DNA of 64,000 bases from Monoglobus sp964617455 (GTDB taxonomy: Bacteria; Bacillota; Clostridia; Monoglobales; Monoglobaceae), in contig CAZTYF010000009.1 of assembly GCA_964617455.1 (NCBI GenBank), forward strand, positions 1-64,000. Direction: 5' to 3'. A model generated the notes under the pieces. It was not told the DNA's origin. It made no database searches and worked only from the letters and a program-made list of their open reading frames with translations. The position numbers were made by a program, and so were the translations under genes. How positions within the stretch are numbered: the stretch's first letter is position 1; every line of letters begins with the position of its first letter. Shown piece by piece: positions 1-7,645 of the stretch.

Positions 1-122
1 CACTTTCGAGGTCGTTTTTCTTCTTTTTTTGTAACATATCTATTGTATCATAACACCCCATATATAAAATTATTTTAAAATTTTTTCGTGATTTTTAGAA
101 GTGTCAATGATGTGTTTCAAAA

Positions 123-344
123 TTATACTAAAAAAATTTCGTCGTTTTTAACAAACGCTTTGACATAATCAATCGGTGCTTTCCAATTACGCGGTCTCAT
201 CGGAAACCTGTTGTATTTACGGTTATGTGCCTTTAATTGTTTGCTGTAGTCGTTAAACGAATAAAATGTATGCGTCGCACAGAGATATTCGTTATCTTTT
301 CGGCATATTCGGCTTCCGGCATTGCCGCCGCAAAATATTATCAT
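123..344 (-). pseudogene. transposase C-terminal fragment (DDE integrase-core type)
   Basis: About 73 codons remain. The stretch with residues RKDNEY, ATHTFYSFNDY, AHNRKYNRFPMRPRNWKAP resembles the C-terminal end of integrase-core (rve) transposases, where a conserved arginine/histidine-rich motif precedes a fold ending in MRP-x-NW-K. The N-terminal and catalytic regions are absent, and the first dozen residues do not read like the family, so the fragment is probably broken there too. No terminal inverted repeats can be assigned. It lies about 110 bases upstream of a tRNA-Arg gene. The family match is by eye, so the exact IS family is not claimed. Confidence 0.6.
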
Positions 345-407
345 CCCATTAATTTGCTTGCGGTTTATTCGGCAATTTAAAAACAGTGCCGATTTAGCTG
401 AATTTCC

Positions 408-436
408 TTGACAGTTGGCTTTTCTTCGTGTATAAT
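408..436 (+). promoter_or_regulatory. sigma-A promoter of tRNA-Arg
   Basis: TTGACA at 408-413 and TATAAT at 431-436 are separated by exactly 17 bases, a perfect vegetative consensus. The predicted start near 443 lies about 13 bases before the mature tRNA 5' end. Confidence 0.85.
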
Positions 437-455
437 TACTTAGAAGCTAAGATGA

Positions 456-530
456 GCCCTCTTAGTTAAGTGGATATAACACGCCCCTCCTAAGGGTGAA
501 TCACGCGTTCGACTCGCGTAGAGGGTGCCA
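456..530 (+). tRNA. tRNA-Arg (anticodon CCT)
   Basis: The cloverleaf folds cleanly. The acceptor stem GCCCTCT pairs with AGAGGGT (one G-U pair at position 1). The D stem GTTA/TAAC, the anticodon stem CGCCC/GGGTG around the loop CTCCTAA, and the T stem ACGCG/CGCGT around TTCGACT are all intact. The anticodon CCT at 489-491 reads the arginine codon AGG. The discriminator is G and the CCA end is genome-encoded (528-530). Confidence 0.95.
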
Positions 531-540
531 GTTATTATAA

Positions 541-566
541 TCGGCCTCCCCGGACGGGGAAGCCGA
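541..566. terminator. hairpin between tRNA-Arg and the convergent isomerase gene
   Basis: An imperfect stem of about ten pairs (TCGGC, one mismatch, TCCCC; loop GGAC) lies 11 bases after the tRNA and about 30 bases after the stop of the convergent isomerase gene. The trailing T-runs are weak on both strands, so it may work as a bidirectional terminator or only as a 3' stabiliser. Confidence 0.5.
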
Positions 567-596
567 TTGATGATTTATGAAATGCTTTTTTGATTT

Positions 597-2084
597 TTAT
601 GCCCAAGGATTTTCGGTGGGATATCTCACACCCTTAGGTTGATTGTATCCTATCTCCTCAACGGGAACGCCGATGTATTTGAACACTTCAAAGAGTTCTT
701 TGCCGTAATGTCCGAAAGCGACCGCACCGTGGTGTGGATAATTCTTTTCAATGAGAACATGGCGATAAAATCTTCCCATTTCGGGAATGGCGAATACACC
801 TATTGAGCCAAAGGAACGGGTGGCAACGGGAAGAACTTCTCCGTTTGCTATGTATCCCCTGAGTTTTGAGTCGGAGGTGCTTTGGAGACGGAAGAATGTG
901 ATATCTCCCGGGGCTATGTCGCCTTCGAGAGTTCCGTTGGTGACCTCCACAGGCAGGCTCCGAGCCATAATCTTTTGATATTTCATGGAGCAGGAGGCAA
1001 GCTTTGCGGAGCAGGTGTTGCCGCAGTGGAATCCCATAAATGTGTCCTTGTGAGTGTAGTTGTATTTGCCTTCTATGTCCTCTTTGAACATATCGGCGGG
1101 GACCGAATTGTTTATATCCAAGAGGGTAACCGCATCACCGCTGACACAGGTTCCGATATACTCACTGAGACAGCCATAGATGTCAACCTCGCAAGACACG
1201 GGAATGCCCCGGCCGGTCAATCGGCTGTTTACATAGCAGGGAACGAAGCCGAACTGGGTCTGAAATGCAGGCCAGCACTTTCCGGCAACGGCCACATATT
1301 TCTTTGAGCCTTTATGCGCTTCAATCCAATCGAGCAACGTCAGTTCATATTGGGCAAGTTTGGGAAGGATTTCGGGCTTCTTATTGCCTTCTCCCAATTC
1401 CTTCTCCATATCCGCAACAACTTCGGGAATTCTTTTATCGCCTGCGTGGTTATTGAAAGATTCAAACAAATCCAACTCGGAATTTTCCTCAACCTCCACA
1501 CCGAGTTTAAATAACTGATAGATGGGCGCATTGCAGGCCATAAAGTTCAAAGGTCTGGGACCGAATGAAATTATCTTCAAATCGGACAGGCCGATAATGG
1601 CTCTTGCAATGGGGATAAAGCCGTGAATCATGTCCGCACATTCATCGGCGGTGCCGACGGGGTATTCCGGGATGTATGCACGGGTTCCTCTCAGATACAG
1701 ATTATAGCTGGCGTTCAGCATTCCGCAATAGGCGTCTCCTCTGTCGTCACTGAGGCAACCGATGTCTTCTTCGGCGGCGGCCACAAACATCTTGGGGCCG
1801 TCAAACTGTTGAGCAAGCATCGTCTCGGCAATTTCGGGGCCGAAATTGCCCAAGTATATGCAAAGGGCATTGCAGCCCGCCTTTTTTATGTCTTCCAAGG
1901 CTTGCTTCATATGAATCTCGCTCTCAACAATGCACACGGGACACTCGTAAATATCATCCGGATCATACTTGGAACCGTAAGCCTTTATGATGGCCTCCCG
2001 TCTTCTTACGGACAGGGACTCCGGGAAGCAATCGCGGCTCACTGCCACAATGCCGATTTTGACTTTTGGAATGTTTGTAATCAT
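597..2084 (-). CDS. L-fucose/L-arabinose isomerase family protein
   Basis: The 495-residue product resembles the cytoplasmic L-fucose/L-arabinose isomerase family, which interconverts aldoses and ketoses with a divalent metal. Visible hallmarks are the N-terminal KIGIVAVSRDCFPESL stretch, the central CWPAFQTQFGF block with repeated conserved Cys/Glu residues (CEVDIYGCLSEYIG), and the FHCGNT motif near residue 355. The length fits the family (about 450-600). The start is an ATG preceded by GGAGGT at 7 bases. No kinase, aldolase or transporter gene adjoins it, and it is transcribed alone, so the true substrate (fucose, arabinose or another sugar) cannot be decided. Related proteins are often annotated simply as fucose isomerase. 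Confidence 0.8.
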   Translation of the reverse strand: MITNIPKVKIGIVAVSRDCFPESLSVRRREAIIKAYGSKYDPDDIYECPVCIVESEIHMKQALEDIKKAGCNALCIYLGNFGPEIAETMLAQQFDGPKMFVAAAEEDIGCLSDDRGDAYCGMLNASYNLYLRGTRAYIPEYPVGTADECADMIHGFIPIARAIIGLSDLKIISFGPRPLNFMACNAPIYQLFKLGVEVEENSELDLFESFNNHAGDKRIPEVVADMEKELGEGNKKPEILPKLAQYELTLLDWIEAHKGSKKYVAVAGKCWPAFQTQFGFVPCYVNSRLTGRGIPVSCEVDIYGCLSEYIGTCVSGDAVTLLDINNSVPADMFKEDIEGKYNYTHKDTFMGFHCGNTCSAKLASCSMKYQKIMARSLPVEVTNGTLEGDIAPGDITFFRLQSTSDSKLRGYIANGEVLPVATRSFGSIGVFAIPEMGRFYRHVLIEKNYPHHGAVAFGHYGKELFEVFKYIGVPVEEIGYNQPKGVRYPTENPWA

Positions 2085-2129
2085 ACTTTTTACCTCCGAT
2101 TCTATAAAAATAAAATGCCTCTTTTGAAT

Positions 2130-2158
2130 ATTTTAATATATTATTCCCATTTAGTCAA
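2130..2158 (-). promoter_or_regulatory. promoter of the isomerase gene
   Basis: On the minus strand TTGACT (2158-2153) and TAAAAT (2135-2130) are spaced by 17 bases. The start site would leave a leader of about 40 bases with the GGAGGT ribosome site. No clear CcpA operator is visible. Confidence 0.75.
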
Positions 2159-2177
2159 CTAAAATTTGTCGGGATTG

Positions 2178-3410
2178 CTAAATTATCAGCTTAATCTTTT
2201 CAACTCTGCGGTTTTCCATACCGGTTACGAGGATTTTGTGACCTTCATACTCAAAATTGTCTCCGAGTTCCGGCATTCTTGCCAATTTTTCCATAACCCA
2301 CCCCGCTACGGTGTTGGGATCATCCTCCTCCGGCTCTTTGCCCAGCAGTTCCATAAAATCCTCAAGGTCTGCCGACCCGTGAATCTCATAAACTCCATCG
2401 GAAAGTTTTTTAAAGATTTCCACAAATTTGTCATGCTCATCCCAAATTTCGCCTACCAACTCTTCCAATACATCTTCAAGAGTAACAATTCCCTCGGTGC
2501 CGCCGTATTCATCAACCACCACGGCAAAGTGATTTTTGGATTTTTGCAAGCTTTTTATCAAATCGGAAACGCACATGGACGGGAGTATGTAATTGACCGG
2601 AGATATGATATCATCGATTTTTTCGGTGCCGCCTTTTTGCATCTGATGAAACAGGTCCTTTTGGTGGATAACACCGATTATATTGTCTATGGTATCTTTG
2701 AAGACGGGAAGACGGGAATATCCCGTATCAAGAAAAGTATCTATAATCTCGTCTCTGTCGGTGCCCAATTCAACGGCACACACGTCTATTCGAGGGGTTA
2801 GAATATCCTCAACCTGTCGGTCATTGAATTCAATGGCGCTTTTTATCAAATCCCGCTCCTCGGAATCAATTTCGCCTCCGCTCTCTGCTTCGTCAACTAT
2901 GGTGATGAGTTCCTCTTCGGTTATGCCGCCGCCGTCGTCGGATTTGACAAGCTTGTCTATAAGCTTTTTCCACAGACCGAACAGATAATTGAAAGGAGTC
3001 ATAAGGGTTTCAAAAAATGATATGGGTTTTGAAACCATAAGCGCAAATTTTTCGGGGCGCTCCTTGGCAACATTTTTCGGTGTGATTTCTCCGAATATAA
3101 GCACGAGAATCGTCATAACAACAGTGGATACGGTAACACCCATATTCCCCAAAAGACCGGTAAAAAGCACCGTGGCAAGGGATGAGGATAGGATATTGAC
3201 GATGTTGTTGCCGATTAGGATGGTGGATAAAAGTCTGTCATAGTTTTCCGAAAGTCTCTCAACCAATTTGGCCTTCTTGTTACCATCCTTGGCGAGATTT
3301 TTGATTCGAATGAGGTTGACGGAAGTGTAAGCTGTCTCGGTGGCTGAAAAAAAAGCCGAAAAGGCAATGAGAATAACTATCACAAGGCCAAGCCCGACAT
3401 AACTGTCCAT
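2178..3410 (-). CDS. HlyC/CorC (CNNM-type) membrane protein with CBS domains
   Basis: The 410-residue protein has the standard three-part layout. An N-terminal DUF21/CNNM membrane region (about residues 1-190) opens with a hydrophobic helix and FSATETAYTSVN, and contains IFGEITPKNVAKERPEKFA. A CBS-domain pair follows (about 200-325, including EDILTPRIDVCAVE and DEYGGTEGIVTLEDVLEELVG). A C-terminal CorC/HlyC domain occupies about 330-410. Family members are linked to magnesium or other divalent cation efflux and homeostasis; the hemolysin name is historical. It stands alone and diverges from the P-type metal ATPase, which fits a metal role but does not prove it. The start codon region is unusual because a hairpin lies between the ribosome site and the ATG (see the separate entry). 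Confidence 0.9.
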   Translation of the reverse strand: MDSYVGLGLVIVILIAFSAFFSATETAYTSVNLIRIKNLAKDGNKKAKLVERLSENYDRLLSTILIGNNIVNILSSSLATVLFTGLLGNMGVTVSTVVMTILVLIFGEITPKNVAKERPEKFALMVSKPISFFETLMTPFNYLFGLWKKLIDKLVKSDDGGGITEEELITIVDEAESGGEIDSEERDLIKSAIEFNDRQVEDILTPRIDVCAVELGTDRDEIIDTFLDTGYSRLPVFKDTIDNIIGVIHQKDLFHQMQKGGTEKIDDIISPVNYILPSMCVSDLIKSLQKSKNHFAVVVDEYGGTEGIVTLEDVLEELVGEIWDEHDKFVEIFKKLSDGVYEIHGSADLEDFMELLGKEPEEDDPNTVAGWVMEKLARMPELGDNFEYEGHKILVTGMENRRVEKIKLII

Positions 3411-3418
3411 AATTTACC

Positions 3419-3440
3419 CGCACGCAGGATTTGGCGTGCG
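3419..3440 (-). promoter_or_regulatory. hairpin between Shine-Dalgarno and start codon of the CorC gene
   Basis: A 7-pair perfect stem, CGCACGC/GCGTGCG with an 8-base loop, lies between a strong AAAGGAG (3449-3442) and the ATG at 3410. The linear distance is 31 bases, but removing the 22-base hairpin leaves 9 bases, the normal spacing. It may act as a structured spacer or as a translation switch. Confidence 0.6.
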
Positions 3441-3481
3441 TCTCCTTTCTTTATTTAAATAAATAAAATATCACGAATACC

Positions 3482-3510
3482 ATTATAGCATGGGGGAAAA
3501 TAAATGTCAA
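3482..3510 (-). promoter_or_regulatory. promoter of the CorC-type gene
   Basis: On the minus strand TTGACA (3510-3505) and TATAAT (3487-3482) are 17 bases apart, a perfect consensus. It diverges from the P-type ATPase promoter. Confidence 0.85.
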
Positions 3511-3548
3511 TATACGGGAAAAATTTTAAAAATTCTTTAACATTTTGG

Positions 3549-3577
3549 TTGACAAAATAAAAAACCGGTGCTAATAT
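3549..3577 (+). promoter_or_regulatory. promoter of the P-type metal ATPase gene
   Basis: TTGACA (3549-3554) and TAATAT (3572-3577) are separated by 17 bases. The start site near 3584 abuts the palindrome at 3589-3610, so a bound repressor would block initiation. Confidence 0.85.
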
Positions 3578-3588
3578 ATCTATATGAA

Positions 3589-3610
3589 CATATGAACAAC
3601 TGTTCATATG
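3589..3610. promoter_or_regulatory. 22-base perfect palindromic operator, ArsR/SmtB (CadC/CzrA) type
   Basis: CATATGAACA is followed by the two-base spacer AC and then its exact reverse complement. The core ATGAACA...TGTTCAT resembles known operators of ArsR/SmtB metal sensors. It sits just downstream of the -10 of the metal ATPase gene, where such repressors act. A partial direct copy of the half site begins a few bases upstream (ATATGAACA). No ArsR-type gene is present in the window, so the regulator must be encoded elsewhere. Confidence 0.7.
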
Positions 3611-3636
3611 TAAATATGAAAGGGGCGGATTATGAA

Positions 3637-5799
3637 ATGGGAGATAATCGTAAGTCCGGCAAATCGGTTACAAAAAAATACAGAATTCAAAATTTGGATT
3701 GTGCCGATTGCGGTGCAAAAATAGAGAAGCTTATAAACAAAATGGACGGTATAGACTCCGCCGTTCTGTCCTTCCCCCTGATGCGTCTCTCGGTTACTGC
3801 CGAAGATCCGGACAAACTTATGCCGGATGTTCTCAAAGTTGCGCAAACGGTTGAGGATGAGATATGTTTCGTTTCGGAAGATGAGGCTCAAGGCACCGAA
3901 GAGAAAAAAAACAATGAGAAATTTGAACTTGCCACATTGATAGGCGGAGCGGCGGTCTATATTGCAGCTCTTATTTTGAACGGAACCGGAGCCTTAAATT
4001 CTCTGCCTGTTATCGGAGTTATATTGTTCGCGGTGGCATACCTGACCCTCGGAGGCGGTGTTTTGCTCACCGCAGTCAAAAATATATTCAGGGGCAAGAT
4101 ATTTGACGAAAACTTTTTGATGGCAATTGCCACATTGGGTGCTTTTGCCATTCGGGAATATCCCGAGGCTGTGGGGGTTATGCTTTTTTTCCGAATAGGC
4201 GAACTGTTTGAAGACATTGCGGTAAAGCGGAGCAGGAGCAAGATTATGGAAGCCGCCGATATGAGACCCGACACGGTTAATTTGGTTGTGGGAGACGATG
4301 TGAAGACCGTTCCCGCCAAAGATGCGGCAGTGGGAGATATAATCCTGGTGCGGCCCGGGGACAGAATCCCTCTTGACGGCACCGTTACGGAGGGAGAAAC
4401 GGGGGTAGATACGTCGGCCGTAACGGGAGAATCGCTGCCCGTTCGAGCTGCCGCGGGTGACAAGGTGATTTCCGGTTGCGTAAACACAAGCAGCGCCATA
4501 AAAGTTCGGGTTGACAATAATTTGAGCGACTCAATGGTAACGCGGATTTTGGAATCGGTGGAAAGCGCTTCCGAGAGCAAGCCCAAGATCGATACATTTA
4601 TCACTCGATTTGCAGCCGTATACACGCCGATTGTTGTGGCAATTGCGGCGGTCACTGCGTTTTTAATCCCTCTTTTTACCGGGCAGCCGTTTGGCAAGTG
4701 GATATATACCGCTTTGACTTTTTTGGTTATGAGCTGTCCCTGCGCCTTGGTGCTCAGTGTACCCTTGGCTTTTTTCTGCGGAATAGGCAGAGCCTCCAAG
4801 GATGGCATCCTGTTCAAAGGCGGAATTGTAATGGAGCAGCTTGCCGGGATAAATTCGGTGGTTATGGATAAAACCGGCACGGTAACGGAAGGAAAATTTG
4901 CCGTTCGGCATATAGAGAGCGTACCCGTCGGTGACACGGAAACCTCAACATCGGACGACAAACTTAAGAGAGACAATCGGCTCCTTGCCCTTGTGGCATC
5001 TGCCGAATTGGATTCCACTCACCCCATAGGTATGAGTATAGTTTCAGAGGCAAAGGAAAGGGGGCTTAAGCTCACACGTCCCGACACCGTCACGGAAATT
5101 TCGGGGAAGGGAATCGAAGCCCTTGTTGACGGACACAAGGTCCTTGTGGGAAGCGCCGCTCTTCTTTCGGAGGAAAACACGGAGGTTCCAAAAAACGAAT
5201 CTTTCATCGGTACCACCGTATATGCGGCAGTTGACGGAAAATATGCAGGCTGTATAACCGCAGCGGATGCGATTAAAGAAGGTGCCGCGGAGGCAATCCA
5301 AGAACTTGAAAGCAAAGGCATAAAAACCGCTATGCTCACGGGAGACAACCGATCGACAGCCGACCGAGTCGCGGCCGCCACGGGAATCGACGAGGCCTAT
5401 GCGGGACTTTTGCCTGCTGACAAATTCAAGAAACTTCGGGAAATCCGCTCCGAAAACGGCAGTGTTATGTTCGTGGGAGACGGCATAAACGATGCACCGG
5501 TTCTGGCGGGTGCCGATGTGGGTGCCGCAATGGGAAGCGGCGCCGATGCAGCTATAGAGGCGGCGGATTTGGTGATAATGGGTTCAAAACCGGAATCGAT
5601 TCCGAAAGCCATTTTGATTTCAAAAAGCACTGTTCGTATAGCCAAGGAAAATGTAATTTTTGCCCTTGCCGTGAAAATTGCGGTAATGATTTTGGGTATT
5701 ACCGGAATTTACTCCAGTATGTGGCTGGCGGTGTTTGCCGACACAGGCGTTGCAATGCTTTGCATACTCAACTCCGTCAGAATGCTGTTTAAAAAATGA
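3637..5799 (+). CDS. cadA: P1B-type zinc/cadmium/lead-translocating ATPase
   Basis: The 720-residue membrane pump uses ATP to export soft metal ions. An N-terminal heavy-metal domain carries the binding pair C22-A-D-C25. The channel motif C367-P-C369 lies in a transmembrane helix. The phosphorylated aspartate is D411 in DKTGT, and the hinge motif GDGINDAP starts at residue 614. D702 in the last helix region (FADTG) is typical of the Zn/Cd/Pb subgroup rather than copper pumps. I chose the ATG at 3637 because AGGGGCGG lies 8-9 bases before it; in-frame ATGs at 3616 and 3568 lack a good ribosome site, and 3568 is upstream of the predicted transcription start. Expression is probably metal-induced through the palindrome in its leader. 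Confidence 0.93.
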   Translation: MGDNRKSGKSVTKKYRIQNLDCADCGAKIEKLINKMDGIDSAVLSFPLMRLSVTAEDPDKLMPDVLKVAQTVEDEICFVSEDEAQGTEEKKNNEKFELATLIGGAAVYIAALILNGTGALNSLPVIGVILFAVAYLTLGGGVLLTAVKNIFRGKIFDENFLMAIATLGAFAIREYPEAVGVMLFFRIGELFEDIAVKRSRSKIMEAADMRPDTVNLVVGDDVKTVPAKDAAVGDIILVRPGDRIPLDGTVTEGETGVDTSAVTGESLPVRAAAGDKVISGCVNTSSAIKVRVDNNLSDSMVTRILESVESASESKPKIDTFITRFAAVYTPIVVAIAAVTAFLIPLFTGQPFGKWIYTALTFLVMSCPCALVLSVPLAFFCGIGRASKDGILFKGGIVMEQLAGINSVVMDKTGTVTEGKFAVRHIESVPVGDTETSTSDDKLKRDNRLLALVASAELDSTHPIGMSIVSEAKERGLKLTRPDTVTEISGKGIEALVDGHKVLVGSAALLSEENTEVPKNESFIGTTVYAAVDGKYAGCITAADAIKEGAAEAIQELESKGIKTAMLTGDNRSTADRVAAATGIDEAYAGLLPADKFKKLREIRSENGSVMFVGDGINDAPVLAGADVGAAMGSGADAAIEAADLVIMGSKPESIPKAILISKSTVRIAKENVIFALAVKIAVMILGITGIYSSMWLAVFADTGVAMLCILNSVRMLFKK

Positions 5800-5814
5800 C
5801 AGTCCGAGTTTGAT

Positions 5815-6009
5815 TTATTTCATAAACCATATCTTGCTGCCGTATATTCCCTCGGTAAAATATCCGTCACCTCGGTCCGAAAAGATTGTCACTATATTGC
5901 CGGGTGCGCATCTTTGCGCCAATTTCATTGAAGCTGCAAAAATCGCACCACCAAAAGCCTCTCCCTTGAAACATCGTCCCACGTATTGCACCCATAACAA
6001 ACACCCCAT
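5815..6009 (-). pseudogene. C-terminal remnant of a cysteine synthase (CysK/CysM family)
   Basis: About 64 codons survive. The stretch with EAFGGAIFAASMKLAQ and then GNIVTIFSDRGDGYFTEGIYG matches the C-terminal end of PLP-dependent O-acetylserine sulfhydrylases, where a glycine-rich segment is followed by the conserved (V/I)(T/V)I-x-x-D-(R/S)GD-x-Y motif. The PLP lysine domain and more than 200 upstream residues are missing, and no ribosome site precedes the fragment. It is best read as decayed debris left by deletion or rearrangement, lying between the metal ATPase and tcdA. Confidence 0.6.
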
Positions 6010-6137
6010 CTCAGATTCCCAAACCTATTATAACAAAAAAACACATCAACCATGAGCGATGGCAATGCACATATTTTTTATGCAGGCGGGCGCGGCAGTA
6101 TCTTGGGATGACGCAACCCAAACCGCTGCGAAATATA

Positions 6138-6166
6138 TTGCCCCGGCGGGGGAATTGTGATATAAT
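6138..6166 (+). promoter_or_regulatory. promoter of tcdA
   Basis: TTGCCC (6138-6143) and a perfect TATAAT (6161-6166) are 17 bases apart. The predicted start near 6173 leaves a leader of about 35 bases to the proposed AUA start of tcdA. Confidence 0.6.
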
Positions 6167-6207
6167 GATGGGCGGATAAAATAAATTTAAAATCGGGGGT
6201 TTTTGAG

Positions 6208-7002
6208 ATAGAAACTTGGTTTTCGAGGACGGAGCTTTTGCTTGGGAAAGAGGGGATTGAGAGGCTTTCATCATCCCGGGTGGCAGTGTTCGGCATTGGA
6301 GGAGTGGGGGGATATGCTGCGGAGGCACTGGCACGATCGGGGGTGGGTGCTCTTGATTTGATTGACAGCGACAAAATCTGCCCGTCGAATATAAACAGGC
6401 AGATAATTGCCACCATAAATACCCTGGGAAAATACAAAGTGGATGCGGCTGCCCATAGGTTACGGGAAATAAATCCCGACATTCGGCTTAAAACATATAA
6501 GACTTTCTATTGTCCGGAGACGGAGGGGGAATTTGACTTCGGAAAATATGACTATATTATCGATGCCATCGACACGGTGACAGGGAAGATTGCCCTTGTC
6601 ATAAACGCCGACAAAACAAACACCCCCATTATCAGTTCAATGGGGGCGGGCAACAAACTGGATCCTACCGCCTTTGAGGTGGCGGATATCTATGAAACAT
6701 CGGTGTGCCCTCTTGCAAAGGTGATGAGACGGGAACTCAGGCGAGCGGGCATTCGAAAGCTCAAGGTGGTCTATTCAAAAGAAAAGCCCATAAAGCCCCT
6801 TATGATTTCGGAGGGCGGTCAAAATTCCCGACCCAACTCGGAGGATGTCGCCCGTCCCAAACCCGTCCCGGGCAGTGTGGCTTTTGTGCCGTCGGTGGCG
6901 GGACTGATAATCGGAGGCGAGGTGGTGAAAGACCTTATAAATTCAAAAACAAACTCCTCCGACTCCAATCAACCTTTGCCGACTCATATTCCCGAAGAAT
7001 AG
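6208..7002 (+). CDS. tcdA: tRNA threonylcarbamoyladenosine dehydratase TcdA
   Basis: This E1-like (ThiF/MoeB/HesA superfamily) cytoplasmic enzyme uses ATP to cyclise t6A37 of ANN-decoding tRNAs to ct6A. The Rossmann motif FGIGGVGGYAAEALARSG, then DSDKICPSNINRQI, YDYIIDAIDTV and SSMGAGNKLDPT, are all in place. Homology begins before the first standard start: the codons for ETWFSRTELLLGKEG are upstream of the TTG at 6238, and no ATG, GTG or TTG exists between the in-frame stop at 6166-6168 and 6238. The best candidate is ATA at 6208, 7 bases after GGGGG, giving 264 residues; a truncated start at TTG 6238 would remove conserved residues. The C-terminus carries a low-complexity Ser/Asn tail. It has its own promoter. 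Confidence 0.85.
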   Translation: METWFSRTELLLGKEGIERLSSSRVAVFGIGGVGGYAAEALARSGVGALDLIDSDKICPSNINRQIIATINTLGKYKVDAAAHRLREINPDIRLKTYKTFYCPETEGEFDFGKYDYIIDAIDTVTGKIALVINADKTNTPIISSMGAGNKLDPTAFEVADIYETSVCPLAKVMRRELRRAGIRKLKVVYSKEKPIKPLMISEGGQNSRPNSEDVARPKPVPGSVAFVPSVAGLIIGGEVVKDLINSKTNSSDSNQPLPTHIPEE

Positions 7003-7010
7003 GCCTCGGC

Positions 7011-7496
7011 CTAAAGATTAAGGCTCTCAACCCATTTTTGGACGGACTGTTCGCTCTCGGTCGGGCTCATTCTTTTGCCCGCTTTGAAAACAGTCGTATC
7101 CGAGCAGGACTGCTTTAATATGTCATCCGACTTGCTTATGTCGCTGCTTCCGGATGTGGCAAAAGTGATGACCGTTTTGCCCGAAAAATCGTAGCTTTCC
7201 AAAAAAGTTTGGATTATCCTCGGTGCCTCATACCACCAAATGGGGAAACCCACAAAAACAGTGTCATATTCGGGCATATCCGAAACCTTGTCCGCGATTT
7301 TCGGACGGCAACCCTTGTCATTCATCTCAACGGAACTGCGGCTGCCGCTGTTGCGCCAATTCAAATCCTCTCCGGTGTAGGGTACCGGCGGTTTTATTTC
7401 AAAAAGGTCGCCTCCCGTCACCTCCGAAATGGTTTTCGCCAGCTTCTCCGTTTGACCCGTTGCGGAAAAATACGCAACCAAGATCTTCTTGCTCAT
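7011..7496 (-). CDS. flavodoxin
   Basis: The 161-residue product is a small FMN-binding electron carrier of the flavodoxin-4 type. The phosphate-binding loop is YFSATGQTEKLAK near residue 9. GFPIWWYEAPRIIQTFLESYDFSGKTV supplies an aromatic flavin-stacking segment, and FATSGSSDI the second FMN loop. The length fits. ATG follows AAAGGAG. A consensus promoter at 7581-7553 and the terminator of folC separate it from the upstream folate genes, so it is a monocistronic unit convergent with tcdA. The physiological redox partner is not indicated. Confidence 0.92.
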   Translation of the reverse strand: MSKKILVAYFSATGQTEKLAKTISEVTGGDLFEIKPPVPYTGEDLNWRNSGSRSSVEMNDKGCRPKIADKVSDMPEYDTVFVGFPIWWYEAPRIIQTFLESYDFSGKTVITFATSGSSDISKSDDILKQSCSDTTVFKAGKRMSPTESEQSVQKWVESLNL

Positions 7497-7552
7497 CAGA
7501 AACGCTCCTTTCCGTAAAATTATTTACTCCGGCGCCGTGCCGGTTTGTTTTC

Positions 7553-7581
7553 ATTATACTTTTATATCGGCACTCTGTCAA
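7553..7581 (-). promoter_or_regulatory. promoter of the flavodoxin gene
   Basis: On the minus strand TTGACA (7581-7576) and TATAAT (7558-7553) are spaced 17 bases apart, a perfect consensus. The leader contains a small hairpin, CCGGC/GCCGG, around 7530-7544, just before the ribosome site. Confidence 0.85.
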
Positions 7582-7594
7582 TATGAAAACAAAA

Positions 7595-7631
7595 AATCGC
7601 CGTTGCCATTTCGGTGAGGGCTTCGGCGATT
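7595..7631 (-). terminator. terminator after folC
   Basis: On the minus strand an 8-pair stem AATCGCCG/CGGCGATT with a 21-base loop is followed immediately by TTTTTTG. It begins 15 bases after the folC stop codon and ends the folT-folC transcript. Confidence 0.75.
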
Positions 7632-7645
7632 GGAATTTTGAGGGA

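Noticed and set aside
1..37. A minus-strand frame starting ATG at 37 with a lysine-rich beginning, running off the left edge
   Set aside because: Only 12 codons are visible, with no ribosome site and no family signal; not enough to call.
882..1307. 141-codon plus-strand frame opposite the isomerase gene
   Set aside because: It is a shadow of the conserved minus-strand gene, with no homology-like features or ribosome site.
3957..5018. 353-codon minus-strand frame opposite the P-type ATPase
   Set aside because: It is Ser/Thr/Pro-rich reverse-strand shadow; the plus-strand motifs are decisive.
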